Assembly (NCBI RefSeq): GCF_964275005.1
Contig: NC_092693.1
Span: 21,410,335-21,474,334, forward strand
DNA: 64,000 bases
Source: Diadema setosum
Lineage: Eukaryota; Echinodermata; Echinoidea; Diadematoida; Diadematidae
Direction: 5' to 3'
Below the pieces are notes generated by a model. That model ran no database searches. It worked only from the letters and a program-made list of their open reading frames with translations, and had not been told where the DNA came from. The position numbers and the translations under genes were made by a program. Below are positions 12,456 to 45,661 of this stretch, one piece after another. Within the stretch, counting starts at the first letter, position 1, and each line of letters opens with the position of its first letter.

Positions 12456-13659
12456 TTGGAAGCTTTTTGACATGCAATCAATGGGCCAACCCCCTTTTAT
12501 CATCCATGGAGCAATTCTTCTGATCCTCGACTTGCCGTGTAAGGGAGAGTGATTTGTGTGTACACTTGTGAGTATGCAAGAGAGAGAGGCGAAGAACTAA
12601 AATCTTATGAGTAACGGGCCTGCATGGACACGTCAATCTGTGTGTGTTAATCCTCAATATTTGCTCAATGTTATTTAAAAATATGTATAATATATATGAC
12701 CTCTTGAGTTGTTGATAATAGTCCCATCTTGTCAAATGTTTGTAGTTATTGGTATTCTCTCTAAGACCTCTTCTTTCTTTCTTTTTTTCAGAAAAGTTAT
12801 GATTGCCTGGTAGGAATTGGAGTAATCATGTACCACTGACACATAAATGACTGAGTAATTTAACCCATTCCTTACAGGAACCTGGTGGCATGTGCATCAA
12901 GTCTATGGTGATTTCATAATTCAGTATGGAATGGGTTGATCACTTCCAGAATTGTAGTCTATAAGGAGCAAGTGCTTACTTGCTTTGAATGTGTCAGGAT
13001 TTTTTCTTTATTCCTCCCCCCAGTCCTTCTAATGATGAGTCATTCTTATCACTGTCATATTGTTTCAAGAATGTTGCAATTTTCCACCAAGTTATGAAAG
13101 AGTTTTCATGTAGAGTATCCAAAGCGTGTTCTCATTTTACAGTGTACTCAAGGTATCAGTGAGTGAAAGTTCCTATAATTTGAGTCATGATTTTGTATTC
13201 TTTTGAGATGTTACCATTTACAAAGTATGCAATTCATGCCCAACAAAATATCTGTATCAACACATTGTTTCATGTTAACCTAGAAAAGAGAAATTTTTCA
13301 TTGGAAAAAAAAAAGACAGAGAAGAAGAAGGAAAGCTTTGTGCTGTTCATTTTTTGCACAGTATTTTCACAAAACTATGTACACAGGGTGTGAGAACAGA
13401 ATCAATGTGTGTCAGACATCGTTAATCCCATTTTAAAAAATCCTTTATCTGTTTCTGATGATGTGCTTTCGCAGTAGATGATTATGTCACATGTATAGCA
13501 GTTCATGATGTTGAACAAGAATGTACACTGCCATATATTTCCATTTTACACTGTATAATGTGAAGAAATAGCCATATGAATGAATGATTCTGTGAAGAAT
13601 CTGTTGTATGTCATCTGTATCGTCTTCAGGACCATAGCTGTGGCTTACGTGTCATATAT

Positions 13660-13665
13660 ATTAAA
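13660..13665 (+). promoter_or_regulatory. Candidate ATTAAA polyadenylation signal of LONP2
   Basis: ATTAAA about 1.2 kb after the LONP2 stop, followed by TG-rich sequence. It is the best candidate I see, but 3' UTR length cannot be judged from sequence alone. Confidence 0.25.
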
Positions 13666-13891
13666 AATGTAATGTCTTCGTGATGTATGTTATTATGTTA
13701 GTGCTATTCTCGCCATACTTATTTTGTATGAGGCAAATCAAATGTTATTACATGTCGCCTATCTTATCAACTTTAAAACACTGCAGAATTTTATTTTTTG
13801 TTTCATTTAAAATGCAAGCTATCCTGTTATTTCATGCTGACTTTAATCTGCATATATTTGCTCATGATAATGAATATTGATGGCCCAGGCA

Positions 13892-13938
13892 GTCTTGTGG
13901 TATAATGAGCCTAGGCTAGGCTTTTGTTACCACAAGAC
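13892..13938. repeat. Perfect 11-bp stem hairpin
   Basis: GTCTTGTGGTA and TACCACAAGAC are perfect complements around a 25-nt loop that contains AGCCTAGGCTAGGCT. It lies in the LONP2 3' flank. Confidence 0.7.
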
Positions 13939-14669
13939 CCTTACAATAGTTTGAATATATTCAAGGAAAATCTGTACATTCCAAATGAATGTCATCTAGA
14001 AATAATGTATTTGGTATTTTAGAACACTTCCCTTACACATGTATGGAGTGATATACAGAGCCTCAACCAGAATCATCTTGGCAGTGTTTTTCAGTTGTTG
14101 TTTTTTTTTTTTGTGTGTGTGTGTTTATGTATGTGTGTGTTATGTGTGTGATCTGGACCAGTGTTTGAAATCTGGCCAGGTGCTAGGATTCCTCCTCTTG
14201 CATTTGTTAAAAAATATTCTCAGAACTTCGATTTGTATCTTATTGTGTGAGAAAAAAAAAAGATAGTTTAACATACTTTTCATGACAATGTTGAGGAGAG
14301 TTGGTGCTTAATACAGTAAATAATGTTTTGGATCATGTTTGCAATATTTCAAAAATTAGTAAGTCATCATTATTGTAATTTTTGCATCTAACAGTATGTG
14401 GCAGGTGTGAATGATATACATATATATTCTCTCTACCATGACTATCTTGTCTCTGATGTTGGGATAACATGTGAATATGCAATGACTGCTAATAGGCAGC
14501 ACATATTGGCATGTATTTTATGTGTTTGGAAGAACATTTACATCTCACCGATGGGTCTTCTTTTCTCATTGCTTTCAGTGTGTAGAGGACAATATGAGGA
14601 TTTTATGACATAAAAATTGTATGTTGTCACTACAGTATTTTAAGAATCGTTTATCCTACTTGCTTCACA

Positions 14670-14878
14670 TACTGTAAAAGTGGATATTTTCGACTAATTT
14701 TTCGCGCTAGGCCGGGTCAGAAGAGTTTTGCGTGTTTTTAATTCCGCGGAATCAAGACATCACGCACAGGAACGTATGGCAAACAAAAATATTTGCGTGT
14801 TATTATTTTCGCGCTAGTTTCTGGTTGCGCGAAATGCGCGAAAATTTCAACACCGCGAAAATTTCCACTTTTACAGTA
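14670..14878. mobile_element. TA-flanked MITE (TACTGTAAAAGTGG termini)
   Basis: The terminal inverted repeats TACTGTAAAAGTGGATATTT and (complement) TACTGTAAAAGTGGAAATTT are nearly identical over 20 bp, with TA edges. The interior is rich in CGCG and GCGCGAAA. It is non-coding and 209 bp long. The interior composition differs strongly from the AT-rich surroundings. Confidence 0.8.
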
Positions 14879-15073
14879 ATGCTTTCATTACCCTATGGGT
14901 TGCTGTCAATTATAATGTTTGTTATTATGATTATTGTTTTTGTTGTCATTTCCGTTGCCATCAGTATTACCATCATTATGCAGTAAAAATTTAATGGTAA
15001 TGGACATACTTATTTGTGGTTCAGCAGTGCACTATTTGAAATTTATTCAAATTCAGGAGATCATGTCGAGGGC

Positions 15074-15099
15074 GGGGGGGGGGGGGGGGGGGGGGGGGG
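15074..15099. repeat. 26-base G homopolymer
   Basis: Uninterrupted G run. It is a possible quadruplex former and a likely place for length error in assembly. Confidence 0.9.
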
Positions 15100-15981
15100 C
15101 ATATATTACTTCTTAGACCTGTGTTACTGTTCTTAGAGGTTTATTCATATCATCCCATATGACTGAAGATCACAATACGTTACCAAATGACAGAGAGCCA
15201 AGACATCAGAGAGTTACATGCTTCATGTACTTACTGCAGTTATTTACAAATTTGTGCCTGTAAATGATTTGTGTACAGCTGTAATGATTCATCCATACCA
15301 CCGTGAAAGTTATGTGTGAATTATGATGTTTAAATACAATGCTGTAGTTTTAACACTCATCTTTCCATTTTGTGATTCAAAATGATGAAATTGTACAAAG
15401 GGTATTATATCTAGTATTATACTGTTTAGTGCTAATTCAGGAGACAGAGCATTGGTATTAAAAAGAACTGAGTAATTTGAAAGTTCTCGTGTTCTAGGTT
15501 GTGTTTACTGTGATATATGAGTCTTTTATATTCGAACAAAGAAGTATTATGATCACTGTTAAAATTTTGAGTGTGTGTGTGTCTATTTGTCTGTGTGTGT
15601 TTTTTGTGTTTTCAGTTAATTTATTGATTTTCATTTCATTTTCATTTTATTGTTTCTGTATGGTACAATGTAATCAACTATGATCACTTTCAGAAATATA
15701 CACATGGTTCATAATAATTCATGGCTGATTTTGCACATGAAAGGTAAGCAAATCATTGTGACAGAGAACGGAGACATAATAATGAAAAAAAAGTCAAGGT
15801 ACCGTACAAATGATACTTTAGCTCTGTATTCAAGGACCTAAAGAAATTTGAAGTTGAGCTCCTCGTAGGAAATCATTGTCTCCTTAATATTTTACTGTGT
15901 CAAATTTATGAAAGTTAAAGGAGGTAGGTATAAGAATTTCCCATGAATGTTATTCAGCAGACATAGCACTTACACACACAG

Positions 15982-16175
15982 TACAGTGAACTCCCGTTAT
16001 AACGAAGTCCTCGGACCAGCAGTTTTCTTTCATTAAATTGAAATTTCGTTAAAACCAAACAAATAGACATTAAAAAACATAGAGCGGATGATGTTGCGGC
16101 ATGAATTTTTACTTCGTTGTGACCGGAGTTTTATCATTACCGTGAAATTTTTGTTATACAATGTAATGGAAGTGC
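15982..16175. mobile_element. Degenerate mariner/pogo-like element end
   Basis: TACAGTGAACTCCCGTTATAAC resembles the common terminus CAGTG..CTCGTTATAACGA of non-autonomous Tc1/mariner (pogo/Tigger-like) elements, and further TCGTTA/TTGTTAT motifs follow. The right end is not clear. Similar degenerate sequence (ATATAACAA, ACAACAAGGGGATTTTAGG) occurs around 39670-39820. Confidence 0.35.
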
Positions 16176-16258
16176 ACTCTGTTATTCTCAGGGCCCCTTG
16201 TGATTTACATTTGTATATTGTCAGACTTTAATTCAGTCAAGCTGTCAAGGCTCTGTCC

Positions 16259-16460
16259 AAATGATTTATATCTATCATCTTAAATCTATATCTATCTATC
16301 TATCCATCTATCTATCTGTCTATTTATCTATCTATATCAATCTTGACCTATCTCCATCTATCTAGTTTATCTATCCATCTATCTGCCTGTCCATATATCT
16401 ATCTACTTGTGTATATCTATCTTTCCTCCACCCTCTTCCCCTCTCTCTTCTATATCTATC
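16259..16460. repeat. (ATCT)n imperfect microsatellite
   Basis: Long imperfect run of TATC/ATCT units, followed by a GA-rich tract at about 16480-16512. Confidence 0.85.
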
Positions 16461-16739
16461 TGTCGAAACATACATAAAAAGAGAGAGAGAAAGAGAGAGG
16501 GGAAGAAAGGGAGAGACATACATTAATTCAGACTTACATCATACTCACACGTGGGTCATGTGAGTAGGTCATAGGTATGTTACTAAAACCAGAACCAGAA
16601 CTAAAAACGAGAACTAAAACCAGAACCAGAACCTCTGTGTTGAAACTTTTGCTAAACAATCTCACTCACAATTTGTTTGCTATAGTAGTGTGACTGATGC
16701 CTGTTACATGACAATGATCAACTCTGCCTGACTGCTTGG

Positions 16740-17013
16740 ACTGGCACAGTTCCGTTTTGAAGACACCATAGAAGTACGGGTATTTCGTAATCGCGCAATT
16801 TAGACGATCATGATTCTGCTGTTATGTACAAGCTGAAGCGCCGCAGCGCACACGTACACGATCATACGAGAGCGAGAGGAGTTGAATGACATAAGATAGG
16901 GCCTACAGAAACAACGCGCAGCTGCATGAGCGTTACCTGGGATAAGAAGTTGCTGGCTCTGATACTTATATATGCACACCTAGCAGCAGTTTGCTGCTGC
17001 AAAATCTTAAATA
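16740..17013 (+). promoter_or_regulatory. Putative AFG3L2 promoter / 5' leader
   Basis: The 270 bases before the AFG3L2 start codon are richer in CG dinucleotides than the flanks. They contain a TATA-like TATATAT at 16967-16973 and a short perfect hairpin GCAGCAG-TTTG-CTGCTGC at 16983-17000. An in-frame TAA at 17008-17010 precedes the ATG by one codon and supports the chosen start. The transcription start is not known. Confidence 0.4.
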
Positions 17014-38430
<21,417 letters not shown>

Positions 38431-40850
38431 CAGAGGGGTGCTTGGGGGAACCCCCAGCTCCGATAGAGGGGATCAGAAGTGGAGTGACTGTTGTATTCCG
38501 TGGTATGCACTTGTTTGAGAAGGAACAGTGCCTGGAGAGTGGATTCGAAGGAGGAAAAAGGAACTGCGTGGAGATGAGCGAAACATTAGTAATGCTCTGA
38601 TGCGAAATCTGAGGTTCTGTCCAGAACAGGACCAATTTACCACTCCTAGTTGGGGTGATCAAGTTTAATTTGAAGACCAGATGGCTCTATGCACTGAACA
38701 AAGTTTATTCAGATGGGGGCTTTTATGCTTTCCTCTCTTGACCTTTGACACATACTATGTCGCTAAAGGTTGACATTATTCACAAATAACCAGGTGTCAC
38801 AGTGTCAGAAGACTGTTGGTCCAAGAAGAGATATCATAGTGTTTCGTGCTCATCGACAACCGGGGCCACATTATTTTGTGGCACTTGTAAAGTCATGGGC
38901 TGGATTCTTTATGTGTCACAGCCAAATTTGTGCTGGTAATAGAGTTTCAACAAGATTAAGGGACTAGCGACTACTGGGAATCCTGTGTGAATTAGGCGTG
39001 AGGAGAAAAAGATGAACTGTGAATTGCATATCCTAGAAATTAAACACACATGTATGTGTTGTGTCATCTGCTTTTATTTATTTTCTCAATTGGAAGCACA
39101 CAATGAAGTAATTGTTTTAATTTAACTATTTTTCTTTTGAGGGTCTTCTGTTGTGTTTACTTGTACTTCATTGACATCATCAATGAAATCTGATTGACTT
39201 TGCCATAAAGAACCTCAAATGGAGATATCCTCTGCTATAAAATTTAATGTTATGTGTGTGTGCACACTCAAGTTACCTGAATCTTCCACCAACAAACAGC
39301 CATTGTTAATGACAATTTTAGTCATGAGTAGTTTTTTTTTGAAGGGATGACTGTTTTCATGTCGTTGTCTGAGCAGAAAATTGTCTGCAATTATCGGTGA
39401 ATTGTAATAAAAAAGAAATAAAATATCGTTTTGAGATGCAACTCTCAATATTGATGAATATTGTAACATACTTTGCGTTTGGTAACCAGTTGTTTTGTGT
39501 AGAATGTTTTATGAGAATTCTTGAGTCTCACAGGAAATGTGTTGCTGTACATTTAAGAACATAGCCAAGTGAGATGCTAAAGCATGAATATAGTTGTATG
39601 GGCAGTCAACCCCTTTGAACAACCTTTTGATGAAAGTGCAATTTCATTGTTTTGGCCATGCTGCCACAGTAGAAACTTTGTTATTGAGAGATCAGATATA
39701 ACAAAACACTCTTTACTATAACAAGGAGATTTTGCAGGTCCCAACTCTTTAATATTTCTTTATTTTTATATCCTGATATACCAAGAAACCTGATACAACA
39801 AGGGGATTTTAGGTCCTCTTTATGATGAGATTCTCCTTAACTGCCTATTTTTCCTCTTTGTGCTTTTCCACAATTTTATGACTACTAGCCTTAGCACATG
39901 TCATCTGATGTTGCCCGGGTTGCATTTCATGCCCTGTACACTTGCATCAGCTTTCCCATTATTGCAAGCTTTCATGCTGTCATCATTTTAAGTTCATTAG
40001 GGCATCCCTGTAGGATCTGACATCAATTTTGCCCTTTCTGTAGAACAATCATGGCCTGCATTTTTATTCTGTGTTTTTCTCATCTGTTAAAAATAAGAGC
40101 ATGCTACAGCCACTTGTAATATCCTCTGCCTCATGTGCTGCATGTTTCCCAAAGGGAGGTATCTGTTAATTCGTATCTGTGGGCAGGTCCAAGAATGTCA
40201 TACCGTGTTTGCATTGGGGGGAACTTAACATGAAGCTCACATTTGCATGATCTAAGGCCTAATGATTGTTTGTAGTGCTTGCAGGCTGTACCAACTACAT
40301 TGTAGCTTTTGTTTTAAATGGGCCTGGGGGAAGTTAACCCTTGTCGCGAACAATGGGCAACTCTGTTACGTTTATGAACTGGAAAACAAAAAAAAAAAAA
40401 AAGAGGAAAAAATAACCTCCCAATAATGGAACAGAATATTTTTTTTTCCTTTCCAATGCTACCATGTAAAAACATTAAAAAAATCAAAGAGGATTTGTAC
40501 AATTTTGAAACTCAGGGCAGGCCTGTCGAATACAACATGCCGCAATTAGTAATTCATTGGATGGTGCAGTTCCAGTTGGATTGAAAGTTTGTCATGGAAG
40601 GGACCTTGTAATTTATCACGAGGATGGTGAAGAAAGGACATGTAGCAAATACTGTACAGAGGCAAAACCAATACGAGCATACCGCATTGTTGGTGGAGCA
40701 TACAGGTGTTTTAAACTGGTATGCCCCATTTTTGAAGTGAAATATGACATTGGACATACAATGTCAGTAATTTGCCTAGTGCCAGCCACACTGGTAGAGC
40801 TCTATATGAATCTGTATGTCAAAAATAAAGTATGACTGTGATAAGATAAA
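38431..40850. other. AFG3L2 3' flank
   Basis: Probable 3' UTR and downstream sequence. Overlapping AATAAA signals lie at 39406-39411 and 39417-39422, about 1 kb after the stop, and another lies at 40823-40828. A degenerate mariner-like stretch is at about 39660-39830. A 92-codon open frame (40557-40835) has no recognisable domain and overlaps the last AATAAA; I do not call it a gene. Confidence 0.5.
39406..39422 (+). promoter_or_regulatory. Candidate AFG3L2 polyadenylation signals
   Basis: Two AATAAA hexamers 5 bases apart, 976 bases after the stop codon. They are the first canonical signals downstream of AFG3L2. Confidence 0.45.
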
Positions 40851-41096
40851 ACAAGAATTGGAGTGTCTTTGCTTTGCTTGTTTCAAAGTCCAGAGTGCTC
40901 GTTTCATAGGAGGCATACTTCTTATCCATTGTGTAGTCGATGTCAGAAAGGAGAGACTATTAAACCCCCTACGCTGGTCATTTCTCTAGAGTGGTCAGTA
41001 TTTAAACTCCCTCACAGATGAAGAAGTATTGGTTGCGCAGCCACCATATTGACCTCCCCCAGTCATATATTTCACCATGCAGAACAGCCTTGGTTA

Positions 41097-41238
41097 CCAT
41101 AAAACTTGATACGATATCAACTCTTGCTGGAATGGCTGTTGTCATGGTAACAAGAAGAATCCTGATTGACTGTTACTATTGGAAGTTGCCATTCCAGCAG
41201 GAGTTGCCATCCTAACATCTTTTACGAAATAGGACCCC
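41097..41238. mobile_element. MITE copy with preserved right end
   Basis: CAACTCTTGCTGGAATGGC at the left and GCCATTCCAGCAGGAGTTGC at the right are inverted copies. The outer right end reads TTTTACGAAATAGGACCCC, the complement of the 31951 left terminus. This one palindromic family has two complementary truncated copies in the window. Confidence 0.65.
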
Positions 41239-42316
41239 CATGGATTCCCATCTCACTGCACACATTGATTATCTTTCTGCCAGAGTTGATAAATTTCACC
41301 TTTCAACTACATGTACATACAATGTAGGTAAGAATTATGGGAATTTGCAAGTGTTGTGTGTGTGTGTGCTCATGTGTGTGTACACTTATTCATCTCTGCA
41401 AGAGAAAATAAGTGCAAGTCTTACACTTCTGTTAAAACCTATTGTACTAAAGATTTGTCTGTATGCAATATGCTTGCTATGTTCATCACATAAGACATAA
41501 TAGAGCTGTGTGATTTGGTAGATTAAAATTTGTAGCTGTCAGCCTGGTGGGGGTGGGGGGGGGGGGGGCTTTTCATACCACACATTTATTTTTATGTAGA
41601 ATTCCCAAAATTTCCGTCAGATTTAAAAAACTGGAACTCTCTCTAACTCGTTTGGAAACCGTAATGAAGTTGCCACAAATGTGATCCCAAGATGTCGTTC
41701 TGAGTCAGAATAGAAAGTATCAAATTTTGGATATTATAGCTGTGTATTTATGATATACCATACACTAAAACATATATTGTATATTGTTTTGTTTTATTGT
41801 TGGAGTGAAACAGTCAGTTCTTCGGGAATTACGTTTTTTCCCTCCACACAATATTTTCCCTTTGCTGCGCGCTTCGGGAATATACATACGTATTTATTTC
41901 ACATATATCAAATCCATTGTCAACCGATATATCTGTCCATTCTACCCGTCTAACTGTGGTTCGATCTGTTTAGGCTCCCCCCCCCCCCCCATACAACCGC
42001 GCCCCACAGAAGGCAGTCATCACTTAAAACACAATGCTTCATTCACACCTTTGGTGAGGATTATACGTGGAGTCCATGCATTCTTTCTCCCGTTGACATA
42101 AATGTGTCTGGCTGCAAAAAGGCGCGTCGGCCCGTAAGCTTCAAAAGGCCTCAATCTTTGTGAATATACCTTTCGTGCGGTATTTGGTCTGGGCTTAAAT
42201 AGCATGGCGAGTCAAGAGCCAGATTTAAAAACTCTTCTTTCTGCGCAAAAGGGTTTAAGTGGATTGGACGGAATAAAGAGAGGGAGAGAGTGAAAGGAGG
42301 AGATGGGGTAAAAGGG

Positions 42317-42347
<31 letters not shown>

Positions 42348-42484
42348 GGAACACACGAAGGGAGACAAGTCCTGAGATGAGACAACGGTGAAAAGAAGAG
42401 GATGGAAAAGAGAGGCAGCCCGTCCCCATCCTGGACAGAGAGAGAGAAAGAAAGATAGGCTATTTAGAGCGTGTGAAATAAGTT

Positions 42485-42525
42485 GATGGGGTGTGTGTAT
42501 GTGTATGTATGGGTGCGTGTGCGTG

Positions 42526-42564
<39 letters not shown>

Positions 42565-42595
42565 GTGTGCGTGTGTGTGTGTGTGTGTGTGTATG
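42485..42595. repeat. (GT)n microsatellite
   Basis: About 110 bases of GT with occasional GC and AT units. Confidence 0.95.
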
Positions 42596-43029
42596 CGAAG
42601 CCCCTCAGTCACGCTTTTAAACCGAGCCCCCTCCAGCGATTCTACCACTTCACACAATGGGCCCCTGGCTCAGCCGGAGATCCAGGTCCCATTCTAGATA
42701 ATGAAGTGGATTCCCGACATGTAAATGTTATAAAGGAACACTGCTTTCAAATTCCCTTCACAACAAGTGTAAAAAATGTCGCACCTTCTTGACATCTTTT
42801 TAGCTCTGATATACGTGTATAACACGAGTCCCTTTCACTTTCAGGAGGTATACATCACTAAAATTGCGCTAGACTTTTTTGTTGGTATCCATATGTTCTT
42901 ATTACCTAAATCGTGAGATCATGTTTTTTTTTTGTGTGTGTGTGTGTGTGTGCAGTGTGTGTAGTCGTGATTATGACTGTCATGAGTAGAGCTGTCCTCA
43001 GTATCTTTTGATTATAGTTACAATGATAG

Positions 43030-43057
43030 CAATAATAACATTATTATTCTCATTATT

Positions 43058-43092
<35 letters not shown>

Positions 43093-43260
43093 TATCATTA
43101 TTATCATTATTATTATTATTATTATTATCATTATTATTATTATTATCATTATTATCATCATTATTATCATTATTAGTATTGTTATTATTATTATCATTGT
43201 TATCATCATTATTATCATTATTATTATTATTGTTTTCATCATCATCATCATCATTATTAC
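43030..43260. repeat. (ATT/ATC)n microsatellite
   Basis: Imperfect trinucleotide array of about 230 bases. The Asn/Asp- and Leu-rich ORFs on both strands are its translations. Confidence 0.95.
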
Positions 43261-43410
43261 TATTAGCATTCTTATTATCATAACTCTCGTCATCGTCTTC
43301 ATCATTTTTACGATTAACCATTTTTGTACGATTAAAGTGTATTCACGAATGAAGCGATTTAGACCGGTAACGGTGCCTTGTGCAGATTCGATAAGCATAT
43401 GTACATTTAT

Positions 43411-44258
43411 TCAAATTCACGAAATTCTTCCGTCGAGATGTTTTCATTGCAACTGATTGACAAATTGCCCTACATCGACGTAAATAAGCACTGAATTGAT
43501 CAGTGTTTTAGTAGTAGCCATGATAAAAAAATCATGGGCGTACATACTCGAGCAGGATTCGAACCTACGACCTCCTGATCACCGAACAGGCGTCATCTCC
43601 ACTAGACCACCGAGCTTTCGCCCGACAGCAAGTGTTGGTTCTAATCTTTATAGCATGCAGCGGGTATTGCTTTGTTATTCAAATTCATGAAATTCTTCCG
43701 TCGAGATGTTTTCATTGCAACTGATTGACAAATTGCCCTACATCGACGTAAATAAGCACTGAATTGATCAGTGTTTTAGTAGTAGCCATGATAAAAAAAA
43801 AAATCATGGGCGTACATACTCGAGCAGGATTCGAACCTACGACCTCCTGATCACCGTACAGGCGTCATCTGCACTAGACCACCGAGCTTTCGCCCGACAG
43901 CAAGTGTTGGTTCTAATCCTTATAGCATGCAGCGGGTACTGCTTTGTTATTCAAATTCATGAAATTCTTCCGTCGAGATGTTTTCATTGCAACTGATTGA
44001 CAAACTGCCCTACATCGACGTAAATAAGCACTGAATTGATCAGTGTTTTAGTAGTAGCCATGATAAAAAAATCATGGGCGTACATACTCGAGCAGGATTC
44101 GAACCTACGACCTCCTGATCACCGGTGATCAGGAGGTCGTAGGTTCGAATCCTGCTCGAGTATGTACGCCCATGATTTTTTATCATGGCTCCTACTAAAA
44201 CACAGATCAATTCAGTGCTTATTTACGTCGATGTAGGGCAATTTGTCAATCAGTTGCA
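43411..44258 (-). mobile_element. tRNA-headed repeat array with terminal foldback
   Basis: Two complete direct units (starts 43411 and 43679; 268 and 272 bp) and a third, partial unit starting at 43951. The third is followed by an inverted copy of itself centred at 44123/44124 (arms about 135 bp). On the minus strand each complete unit has a Pol III-type A box TGGTCTAGTGG and B box GGTTCGAATCC, 40-50 bp apart, which marks a tRNA-derived SINE head. Both outer ends carry TGCAACTGATTG, the terminus also found in the tRNA-less element at 11449-11626. Confidence 0.85.
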
Positions 44259-45193
44259 TATGTACATTTGTTTCCCCATCTATCCATGTTGGTTGTGTTT
44301 ATGTTACTAACATTTATTTTTATTGACATTGTTTGATAATTATCTAATCGTTTAAGTTGAATTCATTTCCACATTGGGCATAGGGAATGGTCATATACAC
44401 CAAGGAGGTGGAAGAGAACCCCTTCCACCTCCCTGTATACTCAACGAACATATAGATGATAATGGAGGAATCAGAGAAAGCAAACACTAGAGGCTTGTTC
44501 ATAGTGATCCCTTATGTATAAATAACACGGATTTGATTTACAAAAAAAAAAAAATCATCAGTCGAAATCACGTTTAAAACATACAAAATATGAAGGGTAC
44601 AGGACAAATATGAAATACCTTCTTCAAGTCTCAAAAATTACATTTAGCCTTCGAGTGTATTAAACAAATTGTTTTTCCACAAAGTTTCTTGATTTGAAAA
44701 AGACATACTACACTTAAATTAATTTGACAAATAGTTCCAAAGGGTTGAACCATTATCAAATATGGAAGATCGTGATATTGAAGTACGATTAATGGAGGAT
44801 GGATATTTCGGGCATTTCTAGTATTGGAGTTATGAACTGAACAATTCGAAATTAAATACTCATTAAACACTTCAGGTTAAAAAAAATGTTACGAAATTTG
44901 AAGATGAAATTGGCAATTTCCAAAGATATCAATTCATAAATGAGCATTTTTTTGACAATAGAGGTGTGTTGCTGGACAAAACCATGAGGAGTGAGTTATT
45001 ATGCAAATAGCCCGCTTTTGAAATTTGGTAACACGCTTTATATTTTCTATGAAGTGAATCCCAAAATAACATTTCAATAATTGATATGGCATGAAACAAA
45101 CGAATGATATAAACATCTTTAGGATATTTTGTGTAACAAAAAAGTGCATTCTATCATCAAAGATAATTCCAAGATAGTTGTTCATTAAAACGT

Positions 45194-45397
45194 ATCCGGG
45201 CAATAACCCTCCGAGGGCAATTACCCCCGGCTAAATACTGGTTCATGGTAAGGTTAGAGTGAAGATTAGGGTTAGGGTTAGGTTTAGCGTTATATAGGAG
45301 TTTGGGTTAGGGTTACGATTAGGTTCAGGATGACAATTAGGATTACGGCCACGGGGAGGGTCCGGGGTAATTGCCCAGGGGTAATTGCCCTAGACCC
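45194..45397. mobile_element. Inverted-repeat element enclosing TTAGGG-like repeats
   Basis: The left end GAGGGCAATTACCCCCGG and right end CCGGGGTAATTGCCC..GGGGTAATTGCCC are inverted. The interior (45255-45325) contains GATTAGGGTTAGGGTTAGG and TTGGGTTAGGGTTA. It looks like a small foldback element carrying telomere-like repeats rather than a chromosome end. Confidence 0.65.
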
Positions 45398-45661
45398 CAT
45401 TAAAAACACCCCTGAAAACTTGGTATCATAATCACTTTATTTCTCCCGTTTCTATGATATAAATTCAAATTTAGTCAAAAGTTCAGGGTCAAGGTCAAAT
45501 TCAAACCCAAATTATTGTCAACCATAATCATCATTATCATCAATATGAATTATAATTATACGTGTATCAATTTCGTCGTCACCAGTGGCGTCATTGTCGT
45601 TTTTGATAGCGCTTGGCATTACCGCCATAATAACATCTTAACCTACCTACCGATTACAATC

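Larger units (their letters stand above)
12456..16450. other. LONP2 3' flank, no gene recognised
   Basis: About 4 kb of AT-rich sequence between LONP2 and AFG3L2, presumably including the LONP2 3' UTR. No canonical AATAAA was found in the first kilobases; the nearest variant signal is ATTAAA at 13660-13665. Contents: a perfect 11-bp hairpin (13892-13938), a TA-flanked MITE (14670-14878), a 26-G run (15074-15099), a degenerate mariner-like end near 15982, and a TATC/ATCT microsatellite (16259-16460). ORFs here are short and show no recognisable domain. Confidence 0.6.
40851..43400. other. Intergenic DNA, no gene recognised
   Basis: Contains the MITE copy at 41097-41238, G runs near 41559, a poly-A run of 28 at about 42320-42347 in a purine-rich block (42270-42450), a GT microsatellite (42485-42595) and an ATT/ATC microsatellite (about 43030-43260). 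ORFs across these are low-complexity artefacts. Confidence 0.6.

Noticed and set aside
43008..43398. Asn/Asp-rich and Leu-rich ORFs on both strands
   Set aside because: Translations of the ATT/ATC microsatellite.
43545..43630. Functional tRNA gene on the minus strand
   Set aside because: A and B boxes are present, but the acceptor stem does not pair well and the sequence occurs in tandem repeat units; it is the head of a SINE-like repeat.
45255..45325. Chromosome end or telomere
   Set aside because: Only a few imperfect TTAGGG units inside an inverted-repeat element, with ordinary sequence on both sides.
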